Shown: in pieces, positions 24,641-32,022 of the stretch
Position numbering within the stretch: the first letter of the stretch is position 1
Layout of the letters: every line of letters begins with the position of its first letter
Assembly (NCBI GenBank): GCA_004210455.1
Contig: SEFA01000067.1
Coordinates: 1 to 32,022, forward strand
Reading direction: 5' to 3'
Source: Rubrivivax sp.
Lineage (GTDB): Bacteria > Pseudomonadota > Gammaproteobacteria > Burkholderiales > Burkholderiaceae_C
Length of the DNA: 32,022 nucleotides
The notes under the pieces: model-generated
What the model saw: the letters and a program-made list of their open reading frames with translations, nothing else
What the model was told of the DNA's origin: nothing
Database searches by the model: none
Made by a program: the position numbers and the translations under genes

Positions 24641-26323
24641 TCAGCTGTTGAGGACGCCCATCCGCTTATTGATCAGCCATTGCTGGGCAATAGACAGAAC
24701 ATTGTTGACGAAGTAGTAAAGGGTCAGCCCGGCCGGGAAGAAGAAGAACATGACGCTGAATGCGAGCGGCATGATCCACATCATCTTGGCCTGAACCGGA
24801 TCGGTCGGCTGGGGATTCAGCCAGACCTGCACCAGGCTGGATGCCGCCATGAGCAGTGGCAGCGGGCCCAAGGGTGCATTCAGCCATGGCAGCACGCCGA
24901 AGAGGCTGTCCGGTTTCGACAGGTCATGGATCCAAAGGATCCACGGTGCACCGCGCATCTCGACGCTCGCGAGCAGCACCCAGTACAGCGCGATGAAGAC
25001 CGGCATCTGCAGGAGAATTGGCAGGCAGCTCCCCAGCGGATTGATCTTCTCCTCCTTATAGATGCGCATCATCTCCTGCTGCATCTGCTGCGGCTTGTCC
25101 TTGAGGCGTTCTCGCATCTCCTGGATGCGCGGGTTCACCGCCTTCATCTTGGCCATGCTCCGATACGCGCTCGCGTTGAGGCTGTAGAACGCCACTTTCA
25201 AAAGGACTACCAGGGCGATGATGGCCCAGCCCCAGTTGCCCAGCAGCGCATGCAGCACGTCCAGCAGCCAGAACAGGGGCTTGGACAGAATCTTGAAGAT
25301 GCCGTAGTCCTTCACCAGTTCGAGGCCTGGCGCCAGCACTTCCAGCTTCTTCTCTTCCTGCGGACCGACGTACAGGACGTTGTCCAGCTTGGCCGAGGCG
25401 CCCGGCGCGACGGCGGCGAAGTTCATCACCACGCCGGCGGTGTACAGGTTCTCGTTGAGCGGACGGACGTTGAACTCGCGCGGGCCCGCCTCGTTGCGGA
25501 TCCAGGCGCTGACGAAGTAATGCTGGACCATCGCGACCCAGCCGTCGTCGGCATTCTTCTCGTACTCTGCCTTGCCCTTCTTCAGGTCGTCGAAGGCGAG
25601 CTTGTGGTACTTCGCCTTGTCCGTGTAGATTGCCGGCCCCGCGAAGGAGGCCGGGGCGAAGGACGGGCCGGTGTGATCGATGTGGCCGTCACGCACCAGC
25701 TGCAAATAGAGCTGCGGCGTCACCGCGGCGGCGCCGGTGTTGGTCACCTCGTGGTTCACCGCGATGGCGTAGTCGCCGCGCTTGAAGGTGTAGGTCTTGA
25801 CCAGCTTCACGCCGCCCTGGTCGGCTTCCAGTCTGACCGTCAGGGCGTCCTGGCCGTCCTTGAGTTCGCGCGGGCCGTCGACCAGCGTCAGCACCGTCTG
25901 GTCGCTGGGCGCGTTCGGCACGTTCAGCAGGCCGGAGCGCGCGCTGTAGTTGCGGATCGGATCCAGGATGACGACGTGGCCGCTGGCGTTGGTGTCGTCG
26001 GCGTGCTTGAGCAGCTCGACGCGGACCAGACTGCCGCCGCGCGTGTCGATCGTGGCCTTGACGACGTCGGTCGTGAAGGTGACCAGCTCGTTCTTGACAG
26101 GAGGCGGGGCCGCGGCGGTCGCACCGGCGGCGGAAGCGCCGGCGGCAGCCGGCAGCGCGGCGGCGGAAGCGGCCGAAGCCGGGCCTGCCGGCGCGGTGGC
26201 GACCTTCGCCGGGCCTGGATGCATGAACGAGGGCCGGCCGTTGTGGACCTGCCAGCCGTCCCACAGAAAGAACAGCGACACCGAGAACACCACCCACAAG
26301 ATGGTGCGGCGAATATCAGTCAT
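24641..26323 (-). CDS. yidC: membrane protein insertase YidC
   Basis: YidC inserts and folds inner-membrane proteins, alone or with SecYEG. The 560-residue product has the first membrane helix (about 5-22, RRTILWVVFSVSLFFLWDGW), an Ala/Pro-rich linker, the large periplasmic beta-sandwich domain (about 75-350) and the C-terminal five-helix insertase core. Conserved core segments include NPLGSCLPILLQMPVFIALYW and FFFPAGLTLYYFVNN. The start is ATG 26323; the longer in-frame reading is the shadow of yidD. It overlaps the end of yidD by 8 nt and is the last gene of the rpmH-rnpA-yidD-yidC run. Confidence 0.98.
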   Translation of the reverse strand: MTDIRRTILWVVFSVSLFFLWDGWQVHNGRPSFMHPGPAKVATAPAGPASAASAAALPAAAGASAAGATAAAPPPVKNELVTFTTDVVKATIDTRGGSLVRVELLKHADDTNASGHVVILDPIRNYSARSGLLNVPNAPSDQTVLTLVDGPRELKDGQDALTVRLEADQGGVKLVKTYTFKRGDYAIAVNHEVTNTGAAAVTPQLYLQLVRDGHIDHTGPSFAPASFAGPAIYTDKAKYHKLAFDDLKKGKAEYEKNADDGWVAMVQHYFVSAWIRNEAGPREFNVRPLNENLYTAGVVMNFAAVAPGASAKLDNVLYVGPQEEKKLEVLAPGLELVKDYGIFKILSKPLFWLLDVLHALLGNWGWAIIALVVLLKVAFYSLNASAYRSMAKMKAVNPRIQEMRERLKDKPQQMQQEMMRIYKEEKINPLGSCLPILLQMPVFIALYWVLLASVEMRGAPWILWIHDLSKPDSLFGVLPWLNAPLGPLPLLMAASSLVQVWLNPQPTDPVQAKMMWIMPLAFSVMFFFFPAGLTLYYFVNNVLSIAQQWLINKRMGVLNS

Positions 26324-26645
26324 GGGAAGCTTTTGGATTGGCGGTTGAAGAGGCTGTGCCCGGGCGGCATCCGGAGGGACGTCCGGTGAACCGGGTGAAC
26401 AGGCGGGGCGGATTGTCGGGCACGGGATCGTGTCCGCCCAGACAGAATGGGTTGCAACGCAGGATCCGTGCGGTCGCCAGATAGGTGCCGGCGGCGGCGC
26501 CATGCTGCCGCAAGGCCTGCATCGCATAGGCGGAGCAGCTCGGGCTGTAGCGGCAACCCGCGCGCAGCCAGGCGCTGAACAGCAACTGGTAGCCGCGCAC
26601 CAGCCCCATCAGCAATCGCGTCGACAGGCTGGGGCGAGGATCCAT
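26316..26645 (-). CDS. yidD: membrane protein insertion efficiency factor YidD
   Basis: A 109-residue membrane-associated protein that assists YidC-dependent insertion. Conserved family features are the amphipathic N-terminus with GYQLLFSAWLRAGCRYSPSCS (spread over 18-38), the second Cys motif CNPFCLGGHDPVP, and basic residues between them. The C-terminal 25 or so residues go beyond the usual core of about 75-85. ATG 26645 begins 26 nt after the rnpA stop, and the gene end overlaps the yidC start, so the order rnpA-yidD-yidC is as in most Proteobacteria. Confidence 0.95.
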   Translation of the reverse strand: MDPRPSLSTRLLMGLVRGYQLLFSAWLRAGCRYSPSCSAYAMQALRQHGAAAGTYLATARILRCNPFCLGGHDPVPDNPPRLFTRFTGRPSGCRPGTASSTANPKASHD

Positions 26646-26671
26646 GGTCGCTTTTCCGAACGGCGGACCGG

Positions 26672-27193
26672 TCAGCCCGCTGCAGCCGGCATCGGCGCCG
26701 ATGCCGGCGGTCGCGCCAGCTTGCGGGTGAGCTGCAGCAGCTCCGCGCGCGCAGCGGCACGCAGCGCTTCCGAAGAGGCGCTGGGGAATTGCTTGCGATC
26801 AAAAGGCATGCGCAAGCGCACCACCCAGAGACCGGGAGGCAGCTCGGGCAGGCCTGCGAACACCGCGCGGATCTGGCGCTTCAGCAGGGTCCGCGTGACC
26901 GCGCGCTTGGCGTGCCGTTTAGGCACGACGTAGCCCAGCCAGGCCCGGTCGGGTGCGGCTGGAAGCGGTGCTGCGGAGGTCGGCGCCACGCTCGCGATCT
27001 GCGTTTCATCCACAGCTTGGGGATGAAACGGTGCATCACCTGTGGACAAGTCAGCCGTCCCTGTGGATGGGCGGCGCTTGGGCAGCGAGGGGCTGTCGGC
27101 CAGGTGGTGCACGGCGAAGTGCGCGCTGCGCGCGCGGCTGGGCGTGCCCAGCACGCGCTCGAAATCGGCCGATCGTACGACGCGGCCGATCAC
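26672..27193 (-). CDS. rnpA: ribonuclease P protein component, with an internal low-complexity insertion
   Basis: RnpA is the protein subunit of RNase P, which trims the 5' ends of tRNA precursors. The 173-residue product begins MIGRVVRSADFERVLG, typical of the order, and contains the RNR-type helix AKRAVTRTLLKRQIR (95-109). The usual asparagine of RNxxKR is a threonine here. Normal RnpA is about 115-135 residues. Residues 33-83 are a Pro/Ser/Thr/Ala-rich insertion between the first strand and YVVPKRH. GTG 27193 is chosen: it is the first start before the conserved IGR segment and 29 nt after rpmH. The DNA of the insertion contains DnaA-box-like sequences. Confidence 0.93.
   Translation of the reverse strand: MIGRVVRSADFERVLGTPSRARSAHFAVHHLADSPSLPKRRPSTGTADLSTGDAPFHPQAVDETQIASVAPTSAAPLPAAPDRAWLGYVVPKRHAKRAVTRTLLKRQIRAVFAGLPELPPGLWVVRLRMPFDRKQFPSASSEALRAAARAELLQLTRKLARPPASAPMPAAAG
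27003..27070. promoter_or_regulatory. DnaA-box-like cluster inside rnpA
   Basis: Three sequences close to the DnaA box TTATCCACA lie within 65 bp: TCATCCACA at 27006-27014 (one mismatch), TGTGGACAA at 27041-27049 (one) and TGTGGATGG at 27062-27070 (two). The first overlaps a 9-bp inverted repeat, GTTTCATCC/GGATGAAAC (27003-27011/27021-27029). All are in the part of rnpA that codes for the extra low-complexity segment. Confidence 0.4.
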
Positions 27194-27222
27194 GGTGCTG
27201 ACAAGGTCGTCTGGTGTGTCGC

Positions 27223-27357
27223 TCAGACGGCCAGGCGCTTGCGGCCCTTGGCGCGACGAGCCGCGATGACGGCCTTGCCGCCGCGCGTCTTCATGCGGAC
27301 GAGGAAGCCGTGGGTACGGGCGCGACGGGTCTTGGAGCCTTGATAAGTGCGTTTCAT
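27223..27357 (-). CDS. rpmH: 50S ribosomal protein L34
   Basis: L34 is a small basic protein of the large ribosomal subunit. The 44-codon gene reads [19 protein letters not shown] at its start, then basic residues with [22 protein letters not shown] at the end (split here at residue 19), all typical. AGAGG precedes the ATG by about 6 nt. It is the first gene of the leftward rpmH-rnpA-yidD-yidC run, with a good sigma-70 promoter at 27508-27536. Facing dnaA across 301 bp, it marks the classical bacterial origin arrangement. Confidence 0.98.
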   Translation of the reverse strand: MKRTYQGSKTRRARTHGFLVRMKTRGGKAVIAARRAKGRKRLAV

Positions 27358-27507
27358 GTTCAACCTCTAGGAAATCTGGGAGCTTCCCGTCACCTCGCGC
27401 CGTGCCTGTTGGCTCTGGCGCCGCGGACGGAGACATCAGGCGATGCCGGAAGCCGCTCGAAAAGCGGAGGCCCACGAAGCTACGTCCGGGCGTCCGGAAA
27501 ACCCGCG

Positions 27508-27536
27508 ATTACAGCAAAGATTTGCGTCAGGGTCAA
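27508..27536 (-). promoter_or_regulatory. sigma-70 promoter of rpmH
   Basis: On the minus strand, TTGACC (27536-27531), a 17-nt spacer and TGTAAT (27513-27508). This is the best sigma-70 match in the window and lies about 150 nt before the rpmH ATG. Confidence 0.75.
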
Positions 27537-27589
27537 TCCGGATGCAAGTCGCCACGGGGATTACCAGCACTTGACCGGGGGAAAAAATC

Positions 27590-27598
27590 TGTGGATAA
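27590..27598 (-). promoter_or_regulatory. consensus DnaA box
   Basis: TGTGGATAA on the plus strand, TTATCCACA on the minus strand, an exact match to the DnaA box. It is 61 bp before the dnaA start, so it may serve the origin, dnaA autoregulation, or both. Confidence 0.85.
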
Positions 27599-27623
27599 CC
27601 CAGACTCCGCGGACCCGGATCGG

Positions 27624-27629
27624 TACAAT
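27624..27629 (+). promoter_or_regulatory. possible dnaA -10 element
   Basis: TACAAT, 30 bp before the dnaA ATG, is a good -10 hexamer. No strong -35 lies 17 bp upstream. Alternatively TTGACC (27571-27576) with GATAAC (27594-27599) at 17-bp spacing could be used, and that -10 overlaps the DnaA box. Confidence 0.4.
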
Positions 27630-27649
27630 CGGGCCGCTCGAAGAATAAG

Positions 27650-27658
27650 TTTTCCACA
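27650..27658 (+). promoter_or_regulatory. second DnaA box at the dnaA start
   Basis: TTTTCCACA fits the relaxed consensus TTWTNCACA and ends directly before the dnaA ATG at 27659. Binding here could block translation or transcription start of dnaA. Confidence 0.6.
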
Positions 27659-29209
27659 ATGAGCGCAGACTTGTCAGGTGCGGCCCTGTGGCAGCGCGGC
27701 TGCGAACGCCTGGCCGCCGAACTGCCTGAACAGCAATTCAACACCTGGATCCGGCCGCTGCCCCCCGCGGAGGTCGCCCAGCAGGACGAGAACGGCCACG
27801 AGGCCGTGCTGGTGTCCCTTCGCGTCCCCAACCGATTCAAGCTGGACTGGATCCGCAGCCAGTATGCGGGCCGGATCGAGGCCATCCTGACCGAACTCGC
27901 CGGCAAGCCGGCGCGCCTGGAATTGTCGCTGGCGCCGCGCGAGGCGATCGCGCCGCTGCCCCGTACCTCGCCGTCCGGCCTGTCGATGGGCCAGGTGCTG
28001 CAGCAGCACGGCCTGCGCGGCGGAGCCGGCGCCGCACCATCGGGCCTACAAGCGGGCGCGGAAGCGACCTCCGTGGCCGCCCGCCCGGCAGCCGCCGCCG
28101 CGAATCCCGCCGCCCCGGCCACCGCCGCCAGCCTGATCCAGGGCGGCGCCGCCCCCGGCGTCCCGGCCAACCTGCCGCCGAGCGCCACGCGCCACCGCAT
28201 CAACACCAGCCTGACCTTCGACACGCTGGTGCCGGGCCGCGCCAACCAGATGGCGCGCACCGCCGCGCTGCACGTCGCCGGCGCGCCGGGCCAGATGTAC
28301 AACCCGCTGTTCATCTACGGCGGTGTCGGCCTGGGCAAGACCCACCTGATCCACGCTGTCGGCAACGCGCTGCTGAAGGACCGTCCGGACGCCCGCGTGC
28401 TGTACCTGCACGCCGAGCAGTTCATCTCCGACGTCGTCAAGAACTATCAGCGCAAGACCTTCGACGAGCTCAAGGCCAAGTACCACTCGCTGGACCTGCT
28501 GCTGATCGACGACGTGCAGTTCTTCGCCGGCAAGGACCGGACGCAGGAAGAGTTCTTCAATGCGTTCGAAGCGCTGCTGGCCAAGCGCGCCCACATCATC
28601 ATGACGTCGGACACCTACCCGAAGGGCCTGGTGGACATCGACGAGCGCCTGACCAGCCGCTTCGACGCCGGCCTGACGGTGGCGATCGAGCCGCCCGAGC
28701 TGGAGATGCGCGTCGCGATCCTGATCAAGAAGGCCGACGCCGAGAACGCGCCCATGCCCGAGGACGTGGCCTTCTTCATCGCGAAGAACGTGCGCGCCAA
28801 CGTGCGGGAACTGGAAGGCGCCCTGCGCAAGGTGCTGGCCTACAGCCGCTTCTCGCACAAGGAAATCAACATCCAGCTGGCGCGCGAGGCCCTCAAGGAC
28901 CTGCTGTCGATCCAGAACCGGCAGATTTCGGTCGAGAACATCCAGAAGACGGTGGCCGACTTCTACAAGATCAAGGTCGCGGACATGTACTCGAAGAAGC
29001 GCCCGGCGAGCATCGCCCGCCCGCGCCAGATCGCGATGTACCTGGCCAAGGAGCTGACGCAGAAGAGCCTGCCGGAGATCGGCGAGCTGTTCGGCGGCCG
29101 CGACCACACCACGGTGCTGCACGCGGTCCGCAAGATCGGCGGAGAGCGCCAGAAGAACACCGAGTTGAACCAGCAGTTGCACGTCCTGGAGCAAACGCTG
29201 AAGGGATGA
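27659..29209 (+). CDS. dnaA: chromosomal replication initiator protein DnaA
   Basis: DnaA binds DnaA boxes, melts oriC and loads the helicase. The 516-residue product has domain I (1-95, with the [20 protein letters not shown] segment), a long Ala/Pro/Gly-rich domain II (about 96-180), AAA+ domain III with Walker [10 protein letters not shown] (221-229) and Walker B LLIDD (281-285), and the C-terminal DNA-binding domain IV with [11 protein letters not shown]. The alanine-rich linker is longer than in E. coli, as is common in high-GC betaproteobacteria. dnaN follows after 70 nt. Confidence 0.98.
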   Translation: MSADLSGAALWQRGCERLAAELPEQQFNTWIRPLPPAEVAQQDENGHEAVLVSLRVPNRFKLDWIRSQYAGRIEAILTELAGKPARLELSLAPREAIAPLPRTSPSGLSMGQVLQQHGLRGGAGAAPSGLQAGAEATSVAARPAAAAANPAAPATAASLIQGGAAPGVPANLPPSATRHRINTSLTFDTLVPGRANQMARTAALHVAGAPGQMYNPLFIYGGVGLGKTHLIHAVGNALLKDRPDARVLYLHAEQFISDVVKNYQRKTFDELKAKYHSLDLLLIDDVQFFAGKDRTQEEFFNAFEALLAKRAHIIMTSDTYPKGLVDIDERLTSRFDAGLTVAIEPPELEMRVAILIKKADAENAPMPEDVAFFIAKNVRANVRELEGALRKVLAYSRFSHKEINIQLAREALKDLLSIQNRQISVENIQKTVADFYKIKVADMYSKKRPASIARPRQIAMYLAKELTQKSLPEIGELFGGRDHTTVLHAVRKIGGERQKNTELNQQLHVLEQTLKG

Positions 29210-29279
29210 GAAAAAACGCCTTCGCCTTCAGCGAAAATGCCGCGTTCGCCCGTACAGCCAACAGTGGAGAGAGGTTGAC

Positions 29280-30404
29280 ATGATCGTGTTGAAAGACAGC
29301 CAGGACAAAGTGCTTGCCGCGCTGCAGGCGGTGTCCGGCATCGTGGAACGGCGCCACACGCTGCCCATCCTGGCCAACGTGCTGGTCCGCAAGCAGGGCC
29401 GCCAGGTCGAGCTCACCACGAGCGACCTGGAGATCCAGGTCCGCACCACGGTCGAGTTCGACGGCGACGAGGGCGATTTCTCCACCACCATCGGCGCGCG
29501 CAAGCTGATCGACATCCTGCGCTCGATGCCGTCGGACCAGACGGTCAGCCTGACGTCCAACCAGAGCAAGATGACGCTGCAGGGCGGCAAGAGCCGCTTC
29601 ACGCTGCAGACGCTGCCCTCGGACGACTTCCCGCTGGTGCAGGAAGCGGCCGATTTCGGCCCCGCATTCAACGTGCCGCAGAAGACGCTGAAGGGCCTGA
29701 TCAACCAGGTCCACTTCGCGATGGCGGTGCATGACATCCGCTACTACCTGAACGGCATCCTGTTCGTGGCCGAAGGCAAGATGCTGACGCTGGTCGCGAC
29801 CGACGGCCACCGCCTCGCGCTGGCCCAGGCCGAGACCGACACCGAGATGCCCAAGCAGGAGGTCATCCTGCCGCGCAAGACGGTGCTGGAGCTGATGCGC
29901 CTGCTGAAGGACGGCGGCAAGGGCGACGACGAGAACGCGCCCATCGAGATGCGCTTCGCCGGCAACCAGGCCAAGTTCAGCTTCAGCGGCATGGAGTTCG
30001 TGACCAAGCTGGTCGAAGGCAAGTTCCCCGACTACAACCGCGTCATCCCGAAGAACCACCGCTTCCACGTGCTGATCGGCCGCCAGCCGCTGCTGGCCGC
30101 GCTGCAGCGCGCGGCCATCCTGACCAGCGAGAAGTTCAAGGCGGTGCGCCTGTCCTTCGACCCGGGCCTGCTGTCGATCGCGTCGAGCAACGCCGAGCAG
30201 GAAGAGGCCAAGGAAGAGCTGGAAATCGACTACGGCGGCGACCAGATCGAGACCGGCTTCAACGTCACCTACCTGATGGACGTGCTGGCCAATATGTCGC
30301 AGGACATGGTGCGCGTGGATCTGAACGACAGCTCGTCGAGCGCCTTGCTCAGCATTCCTGAGCACAGCGGCTTCAAGTACGTCGTCATGCCCATGCGAAT
30401 CTGA
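29280..30404 (+). CDS. dnaN: DNA polymerase III beta subunit (sliding clamp)
   Basis: DnaN forms the ring-shaped dimer that holds DNA polymerase III and other partners on DNA. The 374-residue product is normal length and has the three clamp folds. Segments such as [14 protein letters not shown] (about 21-34), [11 protein letters not shown] and the C-terminal [10 protein letters not shown] are typical. The start is ATG 29280, with GAGAGG just upstream. It is the second gene of dnaA-dnaN-gyrB; a 106-bp gap with a hairpin precedes gyrB. Confidence 0.98.
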   Translation: MIVLKDSQDKVLAALQAVSGIVERRHTLPILANVLVRKQGRQVELTTSDLEIQVRTTVEFDGDEGDFSTTIGARKLIDILRSMPSDQTVSLTSNQSKMTLQGGKSRFTLQTLPSDDFPLVQEAADFGPAFNVPQKTLKGLINQVHFAMAVHDIRYYLNGILFVAEGKMLTLVATDGHRLALAQAETDTEMPKQEVILPRKTVLELMRLLKDGGKGDDENAPIEMRFAGNQAKFSFSGMEFVTKLVEGKFPDYNRVIPKNHRFHVLIGRQPLLAALQRAAILTSEKFKAVRLSFDPGLLSIASSNAEQEEAKEELEIDYGGDQIETGFNVTYLMDVLANMSQDMVRVDLNDSSSSALLSIPEHSGFKYVVMPMRI

Positions 30405-30422
30405 CGCCACGAGAGATGAACG

Positions 30423-30450
30423 AGCGGGCCCAGGCCCGCTTCAGCGCTTT
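30423..30450 (+). terminator. weak hairpin terminator or attenuator between dnaN and gyrB
   Basis: AGCGGGC (30423-30429) and GCCCGCT (30434-30440) form a 7-bp stem with loop CCAG. Only a short TTTT (30447-30450) follows after a gap, so it may end part of the dnaN transcript while letting some reach gyrB. Confidence 0.45.
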
Positions 30451-30453
30451 TGA

Positions 30454-32022
<1,569 letters not shown>

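Larger units (their letters stand above)
27358..27658. other. oriC: probable replication origin region (oriC)
   Basis: The 301-bp gap between rpmH and dnaA is the usual oriC site in Burkholderiales. It contains one perfect DnaA box (27590-27598), a second matching TTWTNCACA (27650-27658), and an A-rich run before the first box (27581-27587). The rpmH promoter points left and the dnaA start lies right. Few boxes were found for a complete origin, so further sites in rnpA or elsewhere may contribute. The rest of the gap shows no gene. Confidence 0.65.

Overview
The window looks like the replication-origin region of a high-GC betaproteobacterium of the order Burkholderiales, probably near the Rubrivivax/Roseateles/Leptothrix group. 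This rests on the leftward rpmH-rnpA-yidD-yidC run facing the rightward dnaA-dnaN-gyrB run, the long alanine-rich DnaA linker, and protein types familiar from that order. Taxonomy is inferred from gene order and protein character, not from a search.

Layout. (1) 1-5486: the last codons of a glycine-rich protein, a shared terminator, then a tightly packed leftward run of response regulator, histidine kinase, kdsD, kdsC, lptC and a short-chain dehydrogenase. Adjacent genes overlap by 1-4 nt or are about 30 nt apart, so an envelope-type two-component system appears joined to Kdo synthesis and LPS transport. (2) 5487-7047: a regulatory gap with four CTTCAG boxes at exact 11-bp spacing, then a rightward PAP2 phosphatase and a DJ-1/PfpI protein. 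(3) 7048-10865: an array of palindromes, a leftward glutamate dehydrogenase ending in a UUCG-type terminator, and a rightward KefB/KefC-type antiporter. (4) 10812-15189: a leftward OafA-like acyltransferase with an SGNH domain, then a rightward histidine phosphatase and acyl-CoA dehydrogenase pair. (5) 15260-18871: a GGDEF protein, apt, and leftward mnmE. (6) 18903-21897: a leftward GT2-GtrA-GT39 cassette joined by 4-nt overlaps. (7) 22139-24560: a lower-GC island with a 36-residue peptide gene and two proteins with HEAT-like C-termini. (8) 24566-32022: yidC, yidD, rnpA, rpmH, the oriC region, dnaA, dnaN and the 5' part of gyrB.

The best candidate for an undescribed system is the island at 22230-24232. 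The 36-codon gene encodes a polar, basic N-terminus and a very hydrophobic C-terminus. A hairpin follows it, then two translationally coupled genes. One product carries an HxH plus downstream Glu and His pattern that could bind metal. This resembles the layout of a ribosomally made, post-translationally modified peptide operon, but the function is inference. The island and the GT2-GtrA-GT39 cassette together separate yidC from mnmE, genes that are often neighbours in this group.

The second notable point is regulatory. The CTTCAG array lies between the response-regulator operon and the PAP2 gene, which suggests one regulator coordinating lipid A/LPS genes in both directions.
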